This document shows, in pieces, positions 27,210-39,910 of a stretch of DNA of 64,000 nucleotides; position 1 is the first letter of the stretch, and every line of letters starts with the position of its first letter. The notes below the pieces were generated by a model. That model saw nothing but the letters and a program-made list of their open reading frames with translations, did not search any database and was not told the origin of the DNA. Source of the stretch: Pyxicephalus adspersus (Eukaryota; Chordata; Amphibia; Anura; Pyxicephalidae); the NCBI RefSeq assembly GCF_032062135.1, contig NC_092858.1, positions 124,362,846 through 124,426,845 of the forward strand, given 5' to 3'. The translations under genes were made by a program, and so were the position numbers.

Positions 27210-27320
27210 CTCATGGGACATACCACACTGCAACATGCTGCTCCTGGCTATTTCGCACATGTCACAGGTGCTAAGTTTAAAGACCTGGGCAGCAATAGCG
27301 TATTCCTCCATTAGGGGCTC
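27210..27320 (-). CDS. AMPD1: AMPD1 exon 15
   Basis: Thirty-seven codons, phase 0 at both ends, with acceptor TCTACAG and donor GAG|GTAAGT. It encodes [17 protein letters not shown] followed by [11 protein letters not shown] and ends SHE. This is the conserved helical part after the catalytic Asp-Asp motif. No lesions are seen. Confidence 0.95.
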
Positions 27321-28192
27321 CTGTAGACCAAAAGAAGGTAATTTCATACTTTGTTTAGGGTGAAAACTTGCATTTTGACTTTTGACACTTGCATGTGATT
27401 ATAGTATAAGAATGTGTAAAGACAAAATCTGTTTTTTAGTATATTTGGCAGCTGAAGGAGCTAACACTCCAGTGCTGCAGGTTAGTAGCTTACTATTGTC
27501 ATCCTGCAACAGGAAAAACTATACAGTATAACATAATGACAAATATTTAACATATATGTGTACACTTGACATTTTATCTTCTTTTAAGAGTGCACAGTAT
27601 TAGATTATGATTTTCATGTTAACTGAATACATTCTATGTAAAGCTTAACATTTACAATGATCTATTATCTCTAAGAGGGGTCAAAGTACTCCACCTTCTA
27701 TACTTTTCTTTGGTGCCATCTTTGTTAATGCATTAAATCGTATCAGAATTGCCCACCTGGGTTATGAACCTTGCTCAGAAACAACAGTCATTTGAGTCAG
27801 TTGCCAAAGTACCACAAAGAGCATTTTCTGTAACACAATTGGCATGCTTTTAAAAAGGAATGCAATGCAACATACTATACTCTGTATTTTGCATTGACAT
27901 GCATTATTACAATGAATAGGTGTGAGCAGGGTCTGCCACAACTCACACAGCTTACTAAGCTATATTGTTGAAGCCTGATTACTTGGGGAAAGGAGCTTAT
28001 GCAAATGCTTTGCTCTGCCTGCAGCATACAGAATATATCTTCTCAGTTTAGGCAGAGTGCCTGGACTGGAGCTTAGGGACTGCCTAATTATAAAATGTGC
28101 TGTACAAAGCTTTTTTTGTAATAATTAAACTGTTGTATATTGTGACAAGCCAGTGTTTTCATGCACACTTGAAAAGTTTGCAAACAAACATA

Positions 28193-28500
28193 ACAGGTTA
28201 ATAATCTTGGGACATATATTTATTCACAATCCAGTATGTATCTTTTGTTAATACAAATGTTTATTAAAAGAAATACAAATATTAACACATTTACATGCTC
28301 CAATAATCAATCTGTTGTTGTTACAAATAGACGTATAACAGTTCAACACGTTTCTCGGAACATAGTCCGCTTCCTCAGGAACATATTACCCTAAAAAATT
28401 ACAAAAGATTTATTTTAATATACATTTGTATTAAGAAAAGATACATACTGGATTGTGAATGAGAATATGCCTTTAAAGTCTCAAGGTTATTGACCCTGTT
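28193..28500 (-). mobile_element. Palindromic element carrying a hammerhead-like motif
   Basis: Arms of about 80 nt face each other. The best part reads TTCACAATCCAGTATGTATC on the left and GATACATACTGGATTGTGAA on the right, and outer parts (GGTTAATAATCTTGGGAC) also match. The centre holds the motif at 28331-28390. The element lies in AMPD1 intron 14. I do not recognise the family. Confidence 0.65.
28331..28390 (-). ncRNA. Hammerhead-ribozyme-like motif 2, sense in AMPD1 intron 14
   Basis: The order on the minus strand is GTTC, CTGAGGAAG, stem II CGGA/TCCG with loop CTATGT, A, GAAAC, GT, GTT, GAAC. Stem I pairs GTTC with GAAC, stem III is AC/GT, and the cleavage triplet would be GTT. The core CTGA.GA and GAAA are intact; extra purines flank stem II. 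Confidence 0.5.
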
Positions 28501-28698
28501 ATGTAAAAAAATATTTGTTTCCAAATTGATATTAAGGGATGTGGCATAGGTTGAACAAGGTTAAAAAATTTGAGGAACGTCTTTTGGTTTTTAAACACTT
28601 GAAAAGTTACTGATCTTTTGTCAGTCCTTTTATTTCCATGAACATATTCACCACTAAAAAAGAAAATCATTAGCAGAAACATTTTAGTTTGTTTTTAC

Positions 28699-28872
28699 CT
28701 TGGTGTAATGGAACTGCATTGGATCATCTGTGGACAATGAGATCACCAAGCCTTTTTCATGAAAATCCAGTAAGGGGTTCTTGGCATACTCCAGAAACAA
28801 GCTGTTGTTGCTCAGTGGTGACATAGCAATGGGAATTTTTGTCAAAAAGTACAGGTACTGTAGCACTGGGCT
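28699..28872 (-). CDS. AMPD1: AMPD1 exon 14, catalytic Asp motif
   Basis: Fifty-eight codons, phase 0 at both ends, acceptor TTTTCAG and donor AAG|GTAAAA. It encodes [24 protein letters not shown] and LSTDDPMQF. In this family the first Asp of STDDP is a zinc ligand and the second acts in catalysis. Every expected residue is present. Confidence 0.96.
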
Positions 28873-29498
28873 CTGAAAAATAAAGACATTTTCAGATATA
28901 TTGTAAGAATGCAATTCTTCAATCCTGTTTGACTCATTTCGAGAAAATAGATTGATTTAGCTTCATGTACTTTAGACCTGCTGAGCCGGACCAGATATAA
29001 AAAAATATATATATTATTCAGTTGTCTATTTTTTTAAAAGTACATTTTTAAATGCAACAATGCGACTTAAATATGACTAGATGTCTATATATGTCTAGAT
29101 ATCCTCCTCTTGCAATCCCATTCATAGCAGCAGACTTGGGGAAGGAGGGCAAGTACCAGAAACCACATAGGCTCTGGAAAAGTGCACATAAATTGTAACA
29201 TCAGGCTAATTCCATGTTCATGCCCATGGTTTTAGAAAGAGATGTTCAACAAGCTAATGGATGTATGGTAATCACTTGTTAACAAAGTTATAGCCTTAGA
29301 GAGAGATATCCATGAAAGAGATTGACTGGAACCAGTGATAGCTAATGTATTCCATAATTTCCTTAGTTGAAATAATTCTTGAAAAGCAACAGATGTTTTT
29401 TTCTTGAATGTAGAGCAGTACCAAATGCCAGCATGGCACAAAAGTACATTTTCTTCCAAGGTTAATCAGCATTTTTTAATAATAAACAAAAAAGGTAC

Positions 29499-29619
29499 CT
29501 TCTTCAAGTTTAGGCCGTGAGAGATGTTATCTGCTGTCATAAATGCTGCCAGTAAGTGAGTGATGGCACCAGCTTCTCCACAGTGGGGACGGAAAAGGAA
29601 AGTATTCATTCCCCTCTCC
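29499..29619 (-). CDS. AMPD1: AMPD1 exon 13, metal-binding His motif
   Basis: 121 nt: one base completes the split Arg codon from exon 12, then 40 codons follow. It encodes [16 protein letters not shown] and later [12 protein letters not shown]. The His of RPHCGEAG is a zinc ligand, its Glu is the proton shuttle, and the His of ISHG is a conserved active-site residue in the AMP/adenosine deaminase fold. Acceptor is TTTTTAG and donor is AAG|GTACCT. Confidence 0.95.
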
Positions 29620-30947
29620 CTAAAAATAAAGTAAAACGTTTATCAGTATTTATTATAATGTACAACAATAATAATTGACCACCGCTATGAAATTCCCAAA
29701 TTGTTTATACAAAATACAACCTTTTATCAAGTGTTTTTTTTACTCCCAAGATGATAATTTTCAGGATTCCTTGGACCAATGTAGGAATTTGATCATATGA
29801 CAAAGAAAGATTAGATCCTTGTTTATTTTTGTCAACACATTTACTATTCAGTGCATGTTGGATGACCTCCTCATGATACGTAAAAAGCAACTGTTTGGAA
29901 TATCACATAGCAAATGTTTTTATCTGCCTAGATGCTAACAAAACCAGCATCAATCCAAAATACAAAGGTTAATACACACCATGAACATTTTGTAAATACT
30001 GTTTACAGGGTTTATATCACTCTTTACTTTCATTACTCCCTGCATTTACACCTGCTACATATTTTAGAATAGAACAAATCTGGGTGGCTTCTATTGAAAT
30101 TTGGATAATACATTTGGGAAGAAATATTATGAATCCAGATGTCCCAAGCCAAGTTTGAGTTAAAATGGTCTGTTTTACAGTTCAGATTCCAAAAAAGTTT
30201 CCAGTTCAGACCAAAGGCTGATTTCAAGTCTGTTTCGGACTTTTTTTTGCCTCAGTTGTTGCCTGGACACCCTTAGCTTGACTACCAGTGCCAGACCCTT
30301 CTATCTTACCATACTTTGTAGAATTTTATAGGAAGTAGTTCAGGCTGACTTTTCCATTATGTAGAGTTTTGTGCTTAAAGTGCTTAGAGTTTTCTGCTTA
30401 AAGCTTAATTTGAAAGCCAATTGTATGGCATGGGACATCAAAAGCAGAAGTTCTAAATATCAGTTGTTTACAATGTTTTAAAAACTGGTGTAGTTGGACA
30501 GCCCTGATCTATAAAACTAAGGTATTTGAAGATCCAATTTTTTGAAGTGATGGTTTATTGTAAAAGAGTTGTAAAGAATGTATAAGTTTTAATGTGTGCA
30601 TGTTGTTATGTATAGTACTTGGTACAAACCAGAATATGCTTACAAGATAGAGTGGAGGACTATATATAGGATATTAACGAACAACTAATGTGGTAAACAT
30701 TTATTTGATTGAAATAATTTAAAACTGGATTTTTATTACGGTACAAATCATAAGATGAATGGATATTCCTAAGTAAACAGGTGATTCATTGCTCTGTGGA
30801 AGCAAAAACATCACTTTTGGATCTTTATGATAAACATCAGGATCTCAAATTGTTAAAAATTCACATGGGATATTTCACATTTGTATGACTGAATATATTG
30901 AGAACTTTTTACAACCATCTATCAATTCGCCATCTTTGCCTAAATCC

Positions 30948-31062
30948 CCACACCACCATTTTTCCCTTTTTCCTTTTCCCTTCCCCCTTTTCTATCTGTT
31001 TTTGACTTTTTCTTTTCCATATCTCACCCCTTCCCTCTTCCATCTCTCCTCCTATCTCTTTA
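30948..31062. repeat. Polypyrimidine tract
   Basis: About 115 nt are almost entirely C and T on the plus strand, with CCCTTTTTCC-like runs and a few interrupting A and G. It lies in AMPD1 intron 12 and is a purine tract on the transcribed sense strand. Confidence 0.7.
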
Positions 31063-31434
31063 TATATTAAAGTTTATATGTTAACATTTCGGTAGGGTGT
31101 AGTAATTTTTATAATTTTATATACATTTGTATGGGTTTTGTTGCATATGCGAATAGATCCTGTCATTTGAAATGGATTATGACATGTGGAACGTGTTTAT
31201 GTGTGTAACAGCTGTGCTCCAACTTACCTTCTACGCAGGTAGGTGATTAAGTGATGGTGGGGGCTCTGATGGAGTTTCTCAATATAATTATGGGTAATCA
31301 ATTAAGCTTGTACTAATGTGATATAGTTGGCCTTAAAATACAATGCAGCCAACCCAGATTCTAACTTTGCCTGTGATGTTTTTTTTTAGTTAACTAGTAA
31401 ACAATACAGCTACCACACAATAGTGATCATCCAC

Positions 31435-31771
31435 TTAAGCTGCGTACACAATTGCAATTTTTGTCGTTGGAAAGGATCTTTCACGATCCTTTCCAACGAC
31501 AAGGGGCTGCAAGATGCATGAACGATGCTGTACATACAGCACCGTTCATGCTCTATGGAGAGGGGAGGGGGAGAGCGACGGAGCGGCACCCTGCTGCGCG
31601 CTCTCCCCTTCCCTTTCATTACGATCAGCTGTCGTCCATCTTCCGTGGATCCGGCAGGTCGGTCGTCCGGACGATGGACGACACCGACTGTACACACGGA
31701 AGATTTTCGCCCGATAATTGGCCGATGCCAATTATCGGGCGATAAAAATCTGCCGTGTGTACGTAGCTTTA
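31435..31771. mobile_element. Harbinger-type MITE, young copy C
   Basis: The element runs from AGCTGCGTACACA to TGTGTACGTAGCT with TTA on both sides (31435-31437, 31769-31771). It is nearly identical to copy B at 15.5 kb in the reverse direction. A GATAATTGGC-type hairpin and a GTCGTTGGAAAGGATC hairpin lie at the two ends. It sits in AMPD1 intron 12. Confidence 0.88.
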
Positions 31772-32577
31772 CACAGAATGTGTTTTGTCATGTTGAATTG
31801 AATGCCCAGTATTAGCTTGTACAAGTAAAACTAGGCATTTAGCACATGTATTGTAATCTCTGAGTTTACGAGTCAATTGTTATCTAGACAATGTCTTAAT
31901 AACTAAATAAGCACATTTTGTATTTCATACACATCAATTAAATTATTAGTTTATAGGAGAAAAAGTACCTGATTTACAAGTATATTGCATGCAGTTAATG
32001 AGATTTGTACTACTGACATCTAGTTAAGATATGTCACTGGTAATTTTGACATACAATTTAATCCAGCTTTATTGCAAAATAGAACTTTTCCCACAGGGTG
32101 GATATGGAATAGCAGCTCACATTCTTGCTTCAAGGGAGTTTTTGTAAATACAATCAAGATGGGTAGGACAATAGCTAATATGGGGCAAACATTAGAAGGA
32201 ATTGTGTTGCAATAATACAAGTTTATAAATAGGCAGAAGTAGTTTTTGTATACTTTTGTTGTATATTTTGAAAAAATTCAATGCAATATTGGCCACAATG
32301 CAAAGCAAAAATAGGATGTGCAAGCATAAAAGCAATGGGTCAAAAGCTTGTTCTGCAGCTCTAGTCACTGGTTTAGTTCCCACCAAGGACCATGTTTGTT
32401 CATAGAGAATCATGGAGTCCATATGTTGTATGTTGTCCCTGTATCTGCTTGGGTATATTCCTGGTTCTTAAACCAACAGTGAGAGGCTCATTTTTTTGAT
32501 GGTTTAAACTTAGTAGGCTCTTAAGATGAAGGCAAGTCACCAGCAGACATGTGGACTAAAATAGGATTTTTTAAATA

Positions 32578-32613
32578 TAAATATATATATATATATATAT
32601 ATAAATATATATA
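32578..32613. repeat. (TA)n microsatellite
   Basis: A run of about 36 nt of AT dinucleotides with one interruption. Confidence 0.9.
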
Positions 32614-33931
32614 GTGCATTGTACTGCAATTAGCAATGTAAGCAGAGAATTCAGTGGGTAGCTGACCCTACATTGTACCAATAAAACAGTAATACATTTG
32701 TTTTTGAAAATAATAAAATATATATTTTTGGTATACACATAGAACAACATTGCATCTAATTTGGTTGGTTAGTCATACCAGAAAATTGCTAAATGTCTGT
32801 GAGCATAATATGACTTCTGCAAGCTGTCAGACTAATTTTAGAGAAGGAATGAATCCACCCTGTTGAAATTTGTTGGCTGCTTGCTATTGTTTTCCACAAG
32901 ATATGACAATGCTGGGAAAGTCACTGGGTTAAGTCACATGTTAACAATCATTTAATTTCAGAAAACATAATTAGAAATATTAATGTATTAGACCCATAAG
33001 GTCCTGCTAAAATAATGGTTCATAATGCACCAAAGAGGAAATGATGGGTATCAATACCAACATCTATCTCTAGTAAAGTACAACTAAAAATTTTTAAAAT
33101 ACAAACCACAATAAATAAACAGGTACGACCATCACTTGTTAACACTTCATATTCAAATATACAGTACGGTATATACCTACCAAATTACAATAAGTTGCAT
33201 GCCAGTTGGCTAGAACTAGAACAAAAGTTTCTAAAATCCAAGATCTCCAACTATAGGTAACACAATGGCAACCTGCAACAAGTTTCCTATTTATTCTATG
33301 ATATTATGACTGGCTTACAGTAAAGTGTTCCAAAAACACTTTATATCCTAAAGGGTGGTTTCTCCCTTCGCATCTGGATGTGATGACTGATACCCATTTA
33401 TGACTTTAAATGCTACATATTAATGATATGATTTGTCACGCTTGATTTGTTTGCCATATGACAACAACTCCGCATTTACTTAGAATAAAGTCTGCCAGAA
33501 GTTTGCAGCAAGCTTGAACAATTTTGTGCAAATATTTATAGAATGAAAAACCACTTTAGTGAATACACTGCCAGATACAATTTAGAGATCAATAACTGGA
33601 TAGTCTAGATTTATCAATATAAAGCAAAAAAAGAGACATAATAAGCAATGTAATTATATTTCCTTCATGGTTTATAATCATCAAAAATGTATTGTTGTTC
33701 ACCTAACAAAATAAATTATGGAAAAATATTATATTAATCATTTATATATTAATGAGAAACTGATTGTTTCATTAAATAAAGTATATTAGCTGTTGATTGC
33801 CATATTTTGTCAAGCTGTTGTAACTGCATTTACATTTCAGATAATATGCACTTCCATGTGCCCAGAATTCTAAGCATATCCTCAATGATGATATCAATAA
33901 CTATGTCAAAGACAATTGTTTTATAACATAC

Positions 33932-34095
33932 CGCCTGAGGTTGTTCAGCACTCTGATGTTGGCATACATATAGTAGATATAATAAGTGTATGATGGATTC
34001 TTCTCAATCGTCCACTCCTGGGGGGCTGGACTCTTTTTCGAAAACATGTGACCGCTGTGTTTGGACTCATCATCTACACTGTCAAAGCCAGTTAT
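33932..34095 (-). CDS. AMPD1: AMPD1 exon 12
   Basis: 164 nt: 54 codons plus the first two bases of an Arg codon. Acceptor is TTGACAG and donor is GCG|GTATGT. It encodes [18 protein letters not shown] and ends [14 protein letters not shown]. It is highly conserved across AMP deaminases and has no lesion. Confidence 0.95.
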
Positions 34096-34267
34096 CTGTC
34101 AAATGATAGCCAGAGTACAAAACAATGATTGTGTTTTCTAGAACTCATATTCAATGCAATATTCTACCCACAACACCCTTAACCAGTACAAGAAAGTAGT
34201 TGGTTGCCCAGTAGTAACAAAGACAGCAATAAACCCATGATGATCTTACCCTTCACCACCTTAAAAC

Positions 34268-34530
34268 TAAGGCTATGTACACATATCATATAAGCAAGAC
34301 TGTTGGTCTCGGTCAAGAATCCTTCATCATGGATGACCGATGGGGAATGACTAATCACTAAACAAATCAAGGGAGGAGAGCACAATGGGTGCCACTTGTT
34401 CACCCCTCCCCTTTCTATAGAACAGAATGGGTGCTATGCGTGCATTTGTTCATTTGTCAGTCTCCATCGCTGGAATAGATCATGAAAGGTAATTTCCAGT
34501 GACAAAAACTGTACATGTGTATGCACAACA
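34268..34530. mobile_element. Harbinger-type MITE, decayed copy D
   Basis: The left end TAAGGCTATGTACACA and internal phrases (GGATGACCGATGG, GACAAAAACTGTACATG) match the younger copies, but the right terminus and duplication are lost. Confidence 0.5.
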
Positions 34531-35758
34531 TGTTTGGCTGAAATGGGCTTTAATGTCAAATGAATAATATTATCCAGTATCCCACAACACTTGCATGTGG
34601 ATTTCATTACCTGGAGATTTCTGCATAGTTACTAATCTTTAAACTTATTTTACAGTTGTTGCCATTCTAAATAAAGAATGAAGGCTTGTTCTAAAAGGTC
34701 ATTCAAGAAGTTATGGCAATGTGCAAAATAAAGCATTACCACATTGCATGTCAGTGACAACTAATTGAAAACAATTTCCTAATTTCTTACTAGATCTTCA
34801 TTTCTAGATGTCTTAATTTTTTGCTTGATTTATACTTCCTGTGCCTGGGCCAACTTTCTTTTGATGGACCCTCCACCTCCATATTTAGTTCAATGGGTAG
34901 ACATAGTATTTCATGAATAAAATTGGACCACACAAGATTAGTGGAAAGTTTGATAAAACACACTGTCAAAATGAAAAAAATGGACCTAATTCACTCTAGT
35001 GCTAAGAGTTTGATTGTAGGTGTTTTGGAGCACAGTGGTTGAACTGTGGCCTCTTAATCATATGTTCTTCTGTATCCGGGGGTAGAGGTACAGGACAGTG
35101 TGATAGCCTGGACCCTAAGCCTATAGCTCAGTGGATGTCCAAGGGCCCAGGCAACAACTTCCATGCTCTTGTAATAAACCATGGAAATAACCATGGAGCA
35201 GGACACTCGCCAGTCACGTTAAGAATGCATTTGTAGGTAGTTGGTGTCTGATGGGGAATATCCAGACCAATTATACGCAATAAAAATAAGGATGCTAACT
35301 ATGTGGCTGTTCTAATAATTTAAAAGTCAAATAAAAGGAAAATAGGAACAAAGCTGTTATCTTGCTTTGTGCTGATTTTTTCCTAATCCACCTCTGTTCT
35401 GGAGACTTTATTTATAGTTATAAATATGTTACTACGATTCAGCTACATGATCTTTGCCACCCCTGGCAACCATTCAAGGCCATGACCTATGCTGGCCATG
35501 AAAGTTGGCTCTGCCTATAAGTACAAAATTCTTCTGTTCTGCAAAGACTTCTTTAAAATCGTAACACATCATATTTGTTGGCAATAATTTTACCGTTCTA
35601 CAGACTTAGTTTGAAACATAAACCTCTATCTTGGCTGTATTATTGGGACAGAAGGCCAGAAGCAACATAATGACTGAAGCAGAATTAAGATGTTGAAGAC
35701 TGGTGACACCATACATTTAGATGTTACACAAAACAAGTGTTACAAGAAACACACTTAC

Positions 35759-35885
35759 ATGTCTGAGGAACACACTCAGTTCTTTGTTTGCATTAGGGTT
35801 GATAGTCGCTTCAAACACTGGCATGAAGATATTTTCCAGCATTTTTCCAAAATGAGGCACAAATTTCTGAGCTCTGAAAATATCA
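35759..35885 (-). CDS. AMPD1: AMPD1 exon 11
   Basis: 127 nt: one base completes the Tyr codon from exon 10, then 42 codons. It encodes [18 protein letters not shown] and ends ELSVFLRH. A nearer AG inside TTTTCAG looks tempting, but only the acceptor ACATAATAG just upstream restores the invariant YDxFR join. The polypyrimidine tract is weak. Donor is CAT|GTAAGT. Confidence 0.93.
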
Positions 35886-37030
35886 CTATTATGTAAAAAT
35901 ACAAGGAATAATTATAAATACTATAATCTTAATTTTATGCTCAAGATTTTTAAATGAGATCCAATACATTTAGGGCCTTCAAACTAGGTGCAATATTTGT
36001 ATTTATACTGTATAAATGGCCACTTCATTGTACAGTAAAACTTAATTAAAAACAAACAGCTTGATACACAGCGCAAACACACAAATTAGAGCTGTCTTAA
36101 TTCCCTTTTTTCCTGCTAAGGTAATGTAATGGTTCATACACCTCTGCAAAAGAACACTGCTAAGGTGGTAACACCACTTTCTCGGTTGGAGTAAGGGAAT
36201 GCAGTTGTGTCAATTCCTTCACACCTTGCTGATTAGACAATGAAGTCCAGTTCCACTGATAAATGAGTGTATGATATATGTTGAAATCGTCACTTCCAAT
36301 TATTTTAAGCTGGAGTGACTAGATGCGCAATTGGGAAATAAGAAGCAAAGCTTCTGTTGCCCTATATCATAAAGAACCTGCACAAGAACCTTAATGCCAG
36401 GATATTATTCTACATATAAACTGCAGATTTATGAGATGTTAGTGATTGGGTTTGTAAACTACTGACGAAATGGCAGAACAGAGACTTACTTTCTAAACCA
36501 GTTTATAATATTTGTATATATTTATCTTTATTCCCCACTTTAGTAAAAACTTAATTAACTTCATTTTTAACCCCGCAGCAAGAGGGTGAAGAACTTTGCA
36601 AAGGAAAAAACTCAGTGAAAGTGATTACATCCTCTACTTTAGTACATCAGGGTCATAGACATGGTTGTGTTCTGTTTGCTTTGGGAAATTTGACATAGAG
36701 AGCAAAGTTTTGTAAGAGTAGAGTTAGTGCCAACAGATGGTGGAGGATGAGAAGTGTGTTACTGAACCAGAGGTGTCATTAGCATACACTTGGAAACTGG
36801 TTTTACTGGGTATATTTTTCTTGTTTCATGGAAGGGATGTGGTTTTGCAATGTTGTCCTATCGAAGCAAAGGGGCCTTTACATCTATTTGCCAAGTATTT
36901 CTATAGCAGCACCTCCTGCTTTCACTGCTAAAATTACAACCTATATTACCCATATCCACCCTAATGTTTTTATTCCCATGGCAGGAAACCAGCTGCCCTA
37001 CTTTTAAATGGAAATTAAAGTCATATATAG

Positions 37031-37039
37031 TAGTATATA

Positions 37040-37099
<60 letters not shown>

Positions 37100-37104
37100 T
37101 ATAG
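37031..37104. repeat. (TA)n microsatellite
   Basis: Roughly 70 nt of nearly pure AT dinucleotides lie in AMPD1 intron 10. Confidence 0.95.
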
Positions 37105-37539
37105 CCACAATCCCTTTATCCCTTACCTGCTAAGTTATATATTTGTAGTCACATCAAAAATAAGTAAAATAGCTGTGTGTAGTGTCACTGGCTGCTTTCT
37201 AGTACATTTATAGGTGTACTTTTAGACTATTTGTATAGCAATCTGTTCAACAGAAGTGCTTGTTTATTAGGCAAGATTTGTGAATTTGGTCAAGGGGTAT
37301 TTATAAGTTGATAGAACAGAGAGTGTTCTTGAGTTGAATGTGAAGGCTGCTGTTGAGCAGAATTCAATGTGGCTTAAGAGGGAAATTGGCAAATATAATT
37401 AAATGTAACAATTAGTGGAGAAATGGATTTTATTGTAATTGAAAGGAATTAGGTAGACAGCAACTGTACTGTAAGTTAGTGTATATTTACAAGTATTCAA
37501 TAACAAATAATACAAAGTAATGAACCGCCTCACTTGGCA

Positions 37540-38345
37540 AGCTCATATCCTCCTTTGGCTTACAGTACCATCTGTATGCTGATAACACTCAAATCTATCT
37601 GTCCACCCCTGACCTGTCTCCCTCAGTCCTGGATAAGGTTTCATGTCAGCCATCTCATCATGAATGGCTGACAGGTTTCTGAAACTCAATCTCCACTGTC
37701 ACATTCTCCCCCGAACAATTTTCTAACTGGTAATACCACTGTTATTCGTCCCTCCCCTCAGGCAGGTTGTCTTGGTGTCACCTTTGATTCTGCCCTCTCC
37801 TTTACCCCCCATATTCAGAATATTTCCAGATTCTACTACTTTTACTTGACCAACCTCTCCAAAATCTGCCCCTACCTATCCCCAGAGACCACCAAACTCC
37901 TTATGCCTGGACTACTGTAACCTCCTCTCTGTTATTCCACTAACCCGACTCTTGCCTCTACAATCTATTATGAATGCTGCAGCCAGACTCATCCATCCTT
38001 CCCACCGCTCCTCTTCTGCTGCCTCTCTTTGTGGATCTCTACACTGGCTTCGCTTTCAAATTCAAGCTCCTGTGCTTTGCCTTCAAATCCCTCCACAGTT
38101 CTTGTCCCACTTACATTTCTGATCTGATGGAAAAATACGCCCCTAGCAGCTCTCTGCGCTCCTCCAATGATCTAGTAATAATTTCCCCACTCACACCCCT
38201 TGTCTCATGCACAACTTCAAGACTTTTCTAGAGCTGCCTCAACTCTCTGGAAAGGTCTTCCTCATCCTATCAGGTTTCCTTCTACTTTCTGCACATTTAA
38301 AAAGTCCCCTTTTTAAACTTACCTGTCTGGTTCCATCTCTTAAAC
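37540..38345 (+). mobile_element. L2-clade LINE fragment
   Basis: Translation across frames shows [20 protein letters not shown], the YADD-type reverse transcriptase motif with the second Asp changed to Asn. Further on come LQPDSSILPT, FAFKFKLLCFAFKSLHSSCP and SLRSSNDL, matching the conserved L2 C-terminus. Several stops and frameshifts make it dead. It lies in AMPD1 intron 10, opposite to the gene. Confidence 0.75.
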
Positions 38346-38764
38346 CCTCCGTAGGGTAGACATTTAGGGTGGAACGAGCTGCCCCATTTCATGAGCCACG
38401 TGCTATATATGGCCTTAAATTTAGAGAGCAAACTGAAAGGTATATAAAATGACTATGGGTTTCTATGAAACAGCATTTAGACATATATTCAACTGATCTG
38501 GTTAGACTGTTTTCATTTAACAGTGGCCTCACAGGGCACCCTAAGTGGAATCTCATGGTGAAGAAAGTAATGATGGTATTGCACCACTGGCCTTACAGTC
38601 AAAAATACAGTCTTTACCCTCTACTGATGTAAGTTTGTTTTACATGAACATCCTGATGTAACCCACTTCCCCAACCTTTTCCTCCTTTGAAAATCCTTAA
38701 ATGAGGAATGTTTTTTAAAAAAAAAGTCTTTATTTTGTAGACAGGATAACATGCAATAAAACAA

Positions 38765-38815
38765 CCAACGTGTTCCAGGGATACAAACATCTTCTCTTCA
38801 TCAGGCCTTCAATAA
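38765..38815 (-). ncRNA. Degraded hammerhead-like motif
   Basis: On the minus strand GGCCTGATGAAGAG is followed by CCTGGAACACGTTGG. CTGATGA is intact, but GAAAC has become GAACAC and stem I no longer pairs well. Confidence 0.3.
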
Positions 38816-38891
38816 CAATGATTGTAGTTCTGCTGAAGGCTCATTGCTGTATGCAAAATAGCACATAACAGAAAAATTTGGAACAACTTAC

Positions 38892-39055
38892 TAGATTCTT
38901 GGCACTTGAATCATCCATTTCATGTTTGGAGAGTAGACTTTGTGCTTGTTGAACCAACTTGCAAGTTTTGTCCATTCTTCGGGGGAGCGTCCATAGATTG
39001 AGAGGCGGGGCTCAGCATACTGATATTTTGCATCTTCTAAATCTGATCCTACTTC
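38892..39055 (-). CDS. AMPD1: AMPD1 exon 10
   Basis: 164 nt: 54 codons plus two bases of a Tyr codon. Acceptor is CTTCCTAG-like on the sense strand and donor is CTA|GTAAGT. It encodes [19 protein letters not shown], then IYGRSPEEW and MIQVPRI. It forms part of the catalytic barrel. Confidence 0.95.
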
Positions 39056-39528
39056 CTAGAAAGTAAATGTTTATATAAAGAATTATGCTTGAAATCACAT
39101 GTCCAAAAATGTGCTTACTGGAAAAAACTTAATTGAAAAAATTCAAACTGTATCATATTGAACTACTGTGCAGAGAATCAGTTTGGATCCTTCTATATCC
39201 TAATACTTTAGCTTTATGTACTTATATTCCCTCCTAAGGTTCTCCTGCTTGGTAGGAGTATTTTTCTGGAAGAAACTTTCTATATTGAGAAACACTATGA
39301 ACAACTAGAGGTGCGCATTTTCTTTTCTCTTTTTGGCACCTCTATACAGTCACTATACGGCAAGCAATACTGTTAATACTATTGTCACAATCACTGGCTT
39401 CACATCCTGTGAGCTGAAAAATTCTAATGGATTTAAAATCCATAAATATTCTTTTTGGGATCAGATCTCTCAACAAAAGTGTCAGCGGCTGAATGGATTT
39501 CTCTTACCCGTGTCAAAGTGTATGTAGA

Positions 39529-39910
39529 CCCTAACCCAGGAGTCGGCAAACTCTGGCCTTTAGGCCAGATACAGCCTAGCCAATAGTTTGTTCCGGCCTA
39601 ACCCCCCCTGGCCAGGTGGAATTAGGAACTACAAGAGCTGGAGCCACCAGAGCTCCAGTGCCGCCCCCTTGCAGTTGCTCCCCTATTTACCACGGTCGGC
39701 GTTGATACTTCCGTCGCTGCGGTAAATAGGGAAAGCTCCCTGAAGGTAAATCCCTATCCTGCGCAATGCATATGGAGGAGAGGGATTTCACCTAAGGGGG
39801 CATTCCCTGGTGGTGAGGGGAGCCATTAGGGTGGGTCCAGCCTAGTGTGCTCCCACCCTCCCCATAAATGGCCTAGTGGCCATAAAACTTTGCTGACCCG
39901 TGCCCTAACC
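39529..39910. mobile_element. hAT-type MITE with perfect 8-bp duplication
   Basis: Ends CAGGAGTCGGCAAACT and TTTGCTGACCCGTG are inverted, with CCCTAACC on both sides (39529-39536, 39903-39910). It is related to the element at 42797 in the other direction. It lies in AMPD1 intron 9. Confidence 0.88.

Noticed and set aside
31410..31815. Frames of up to 97 codons on both strands
   Set aside because: This is the second young Harbinger MITE; the peptides mirror those of the 15.5 kb copy.
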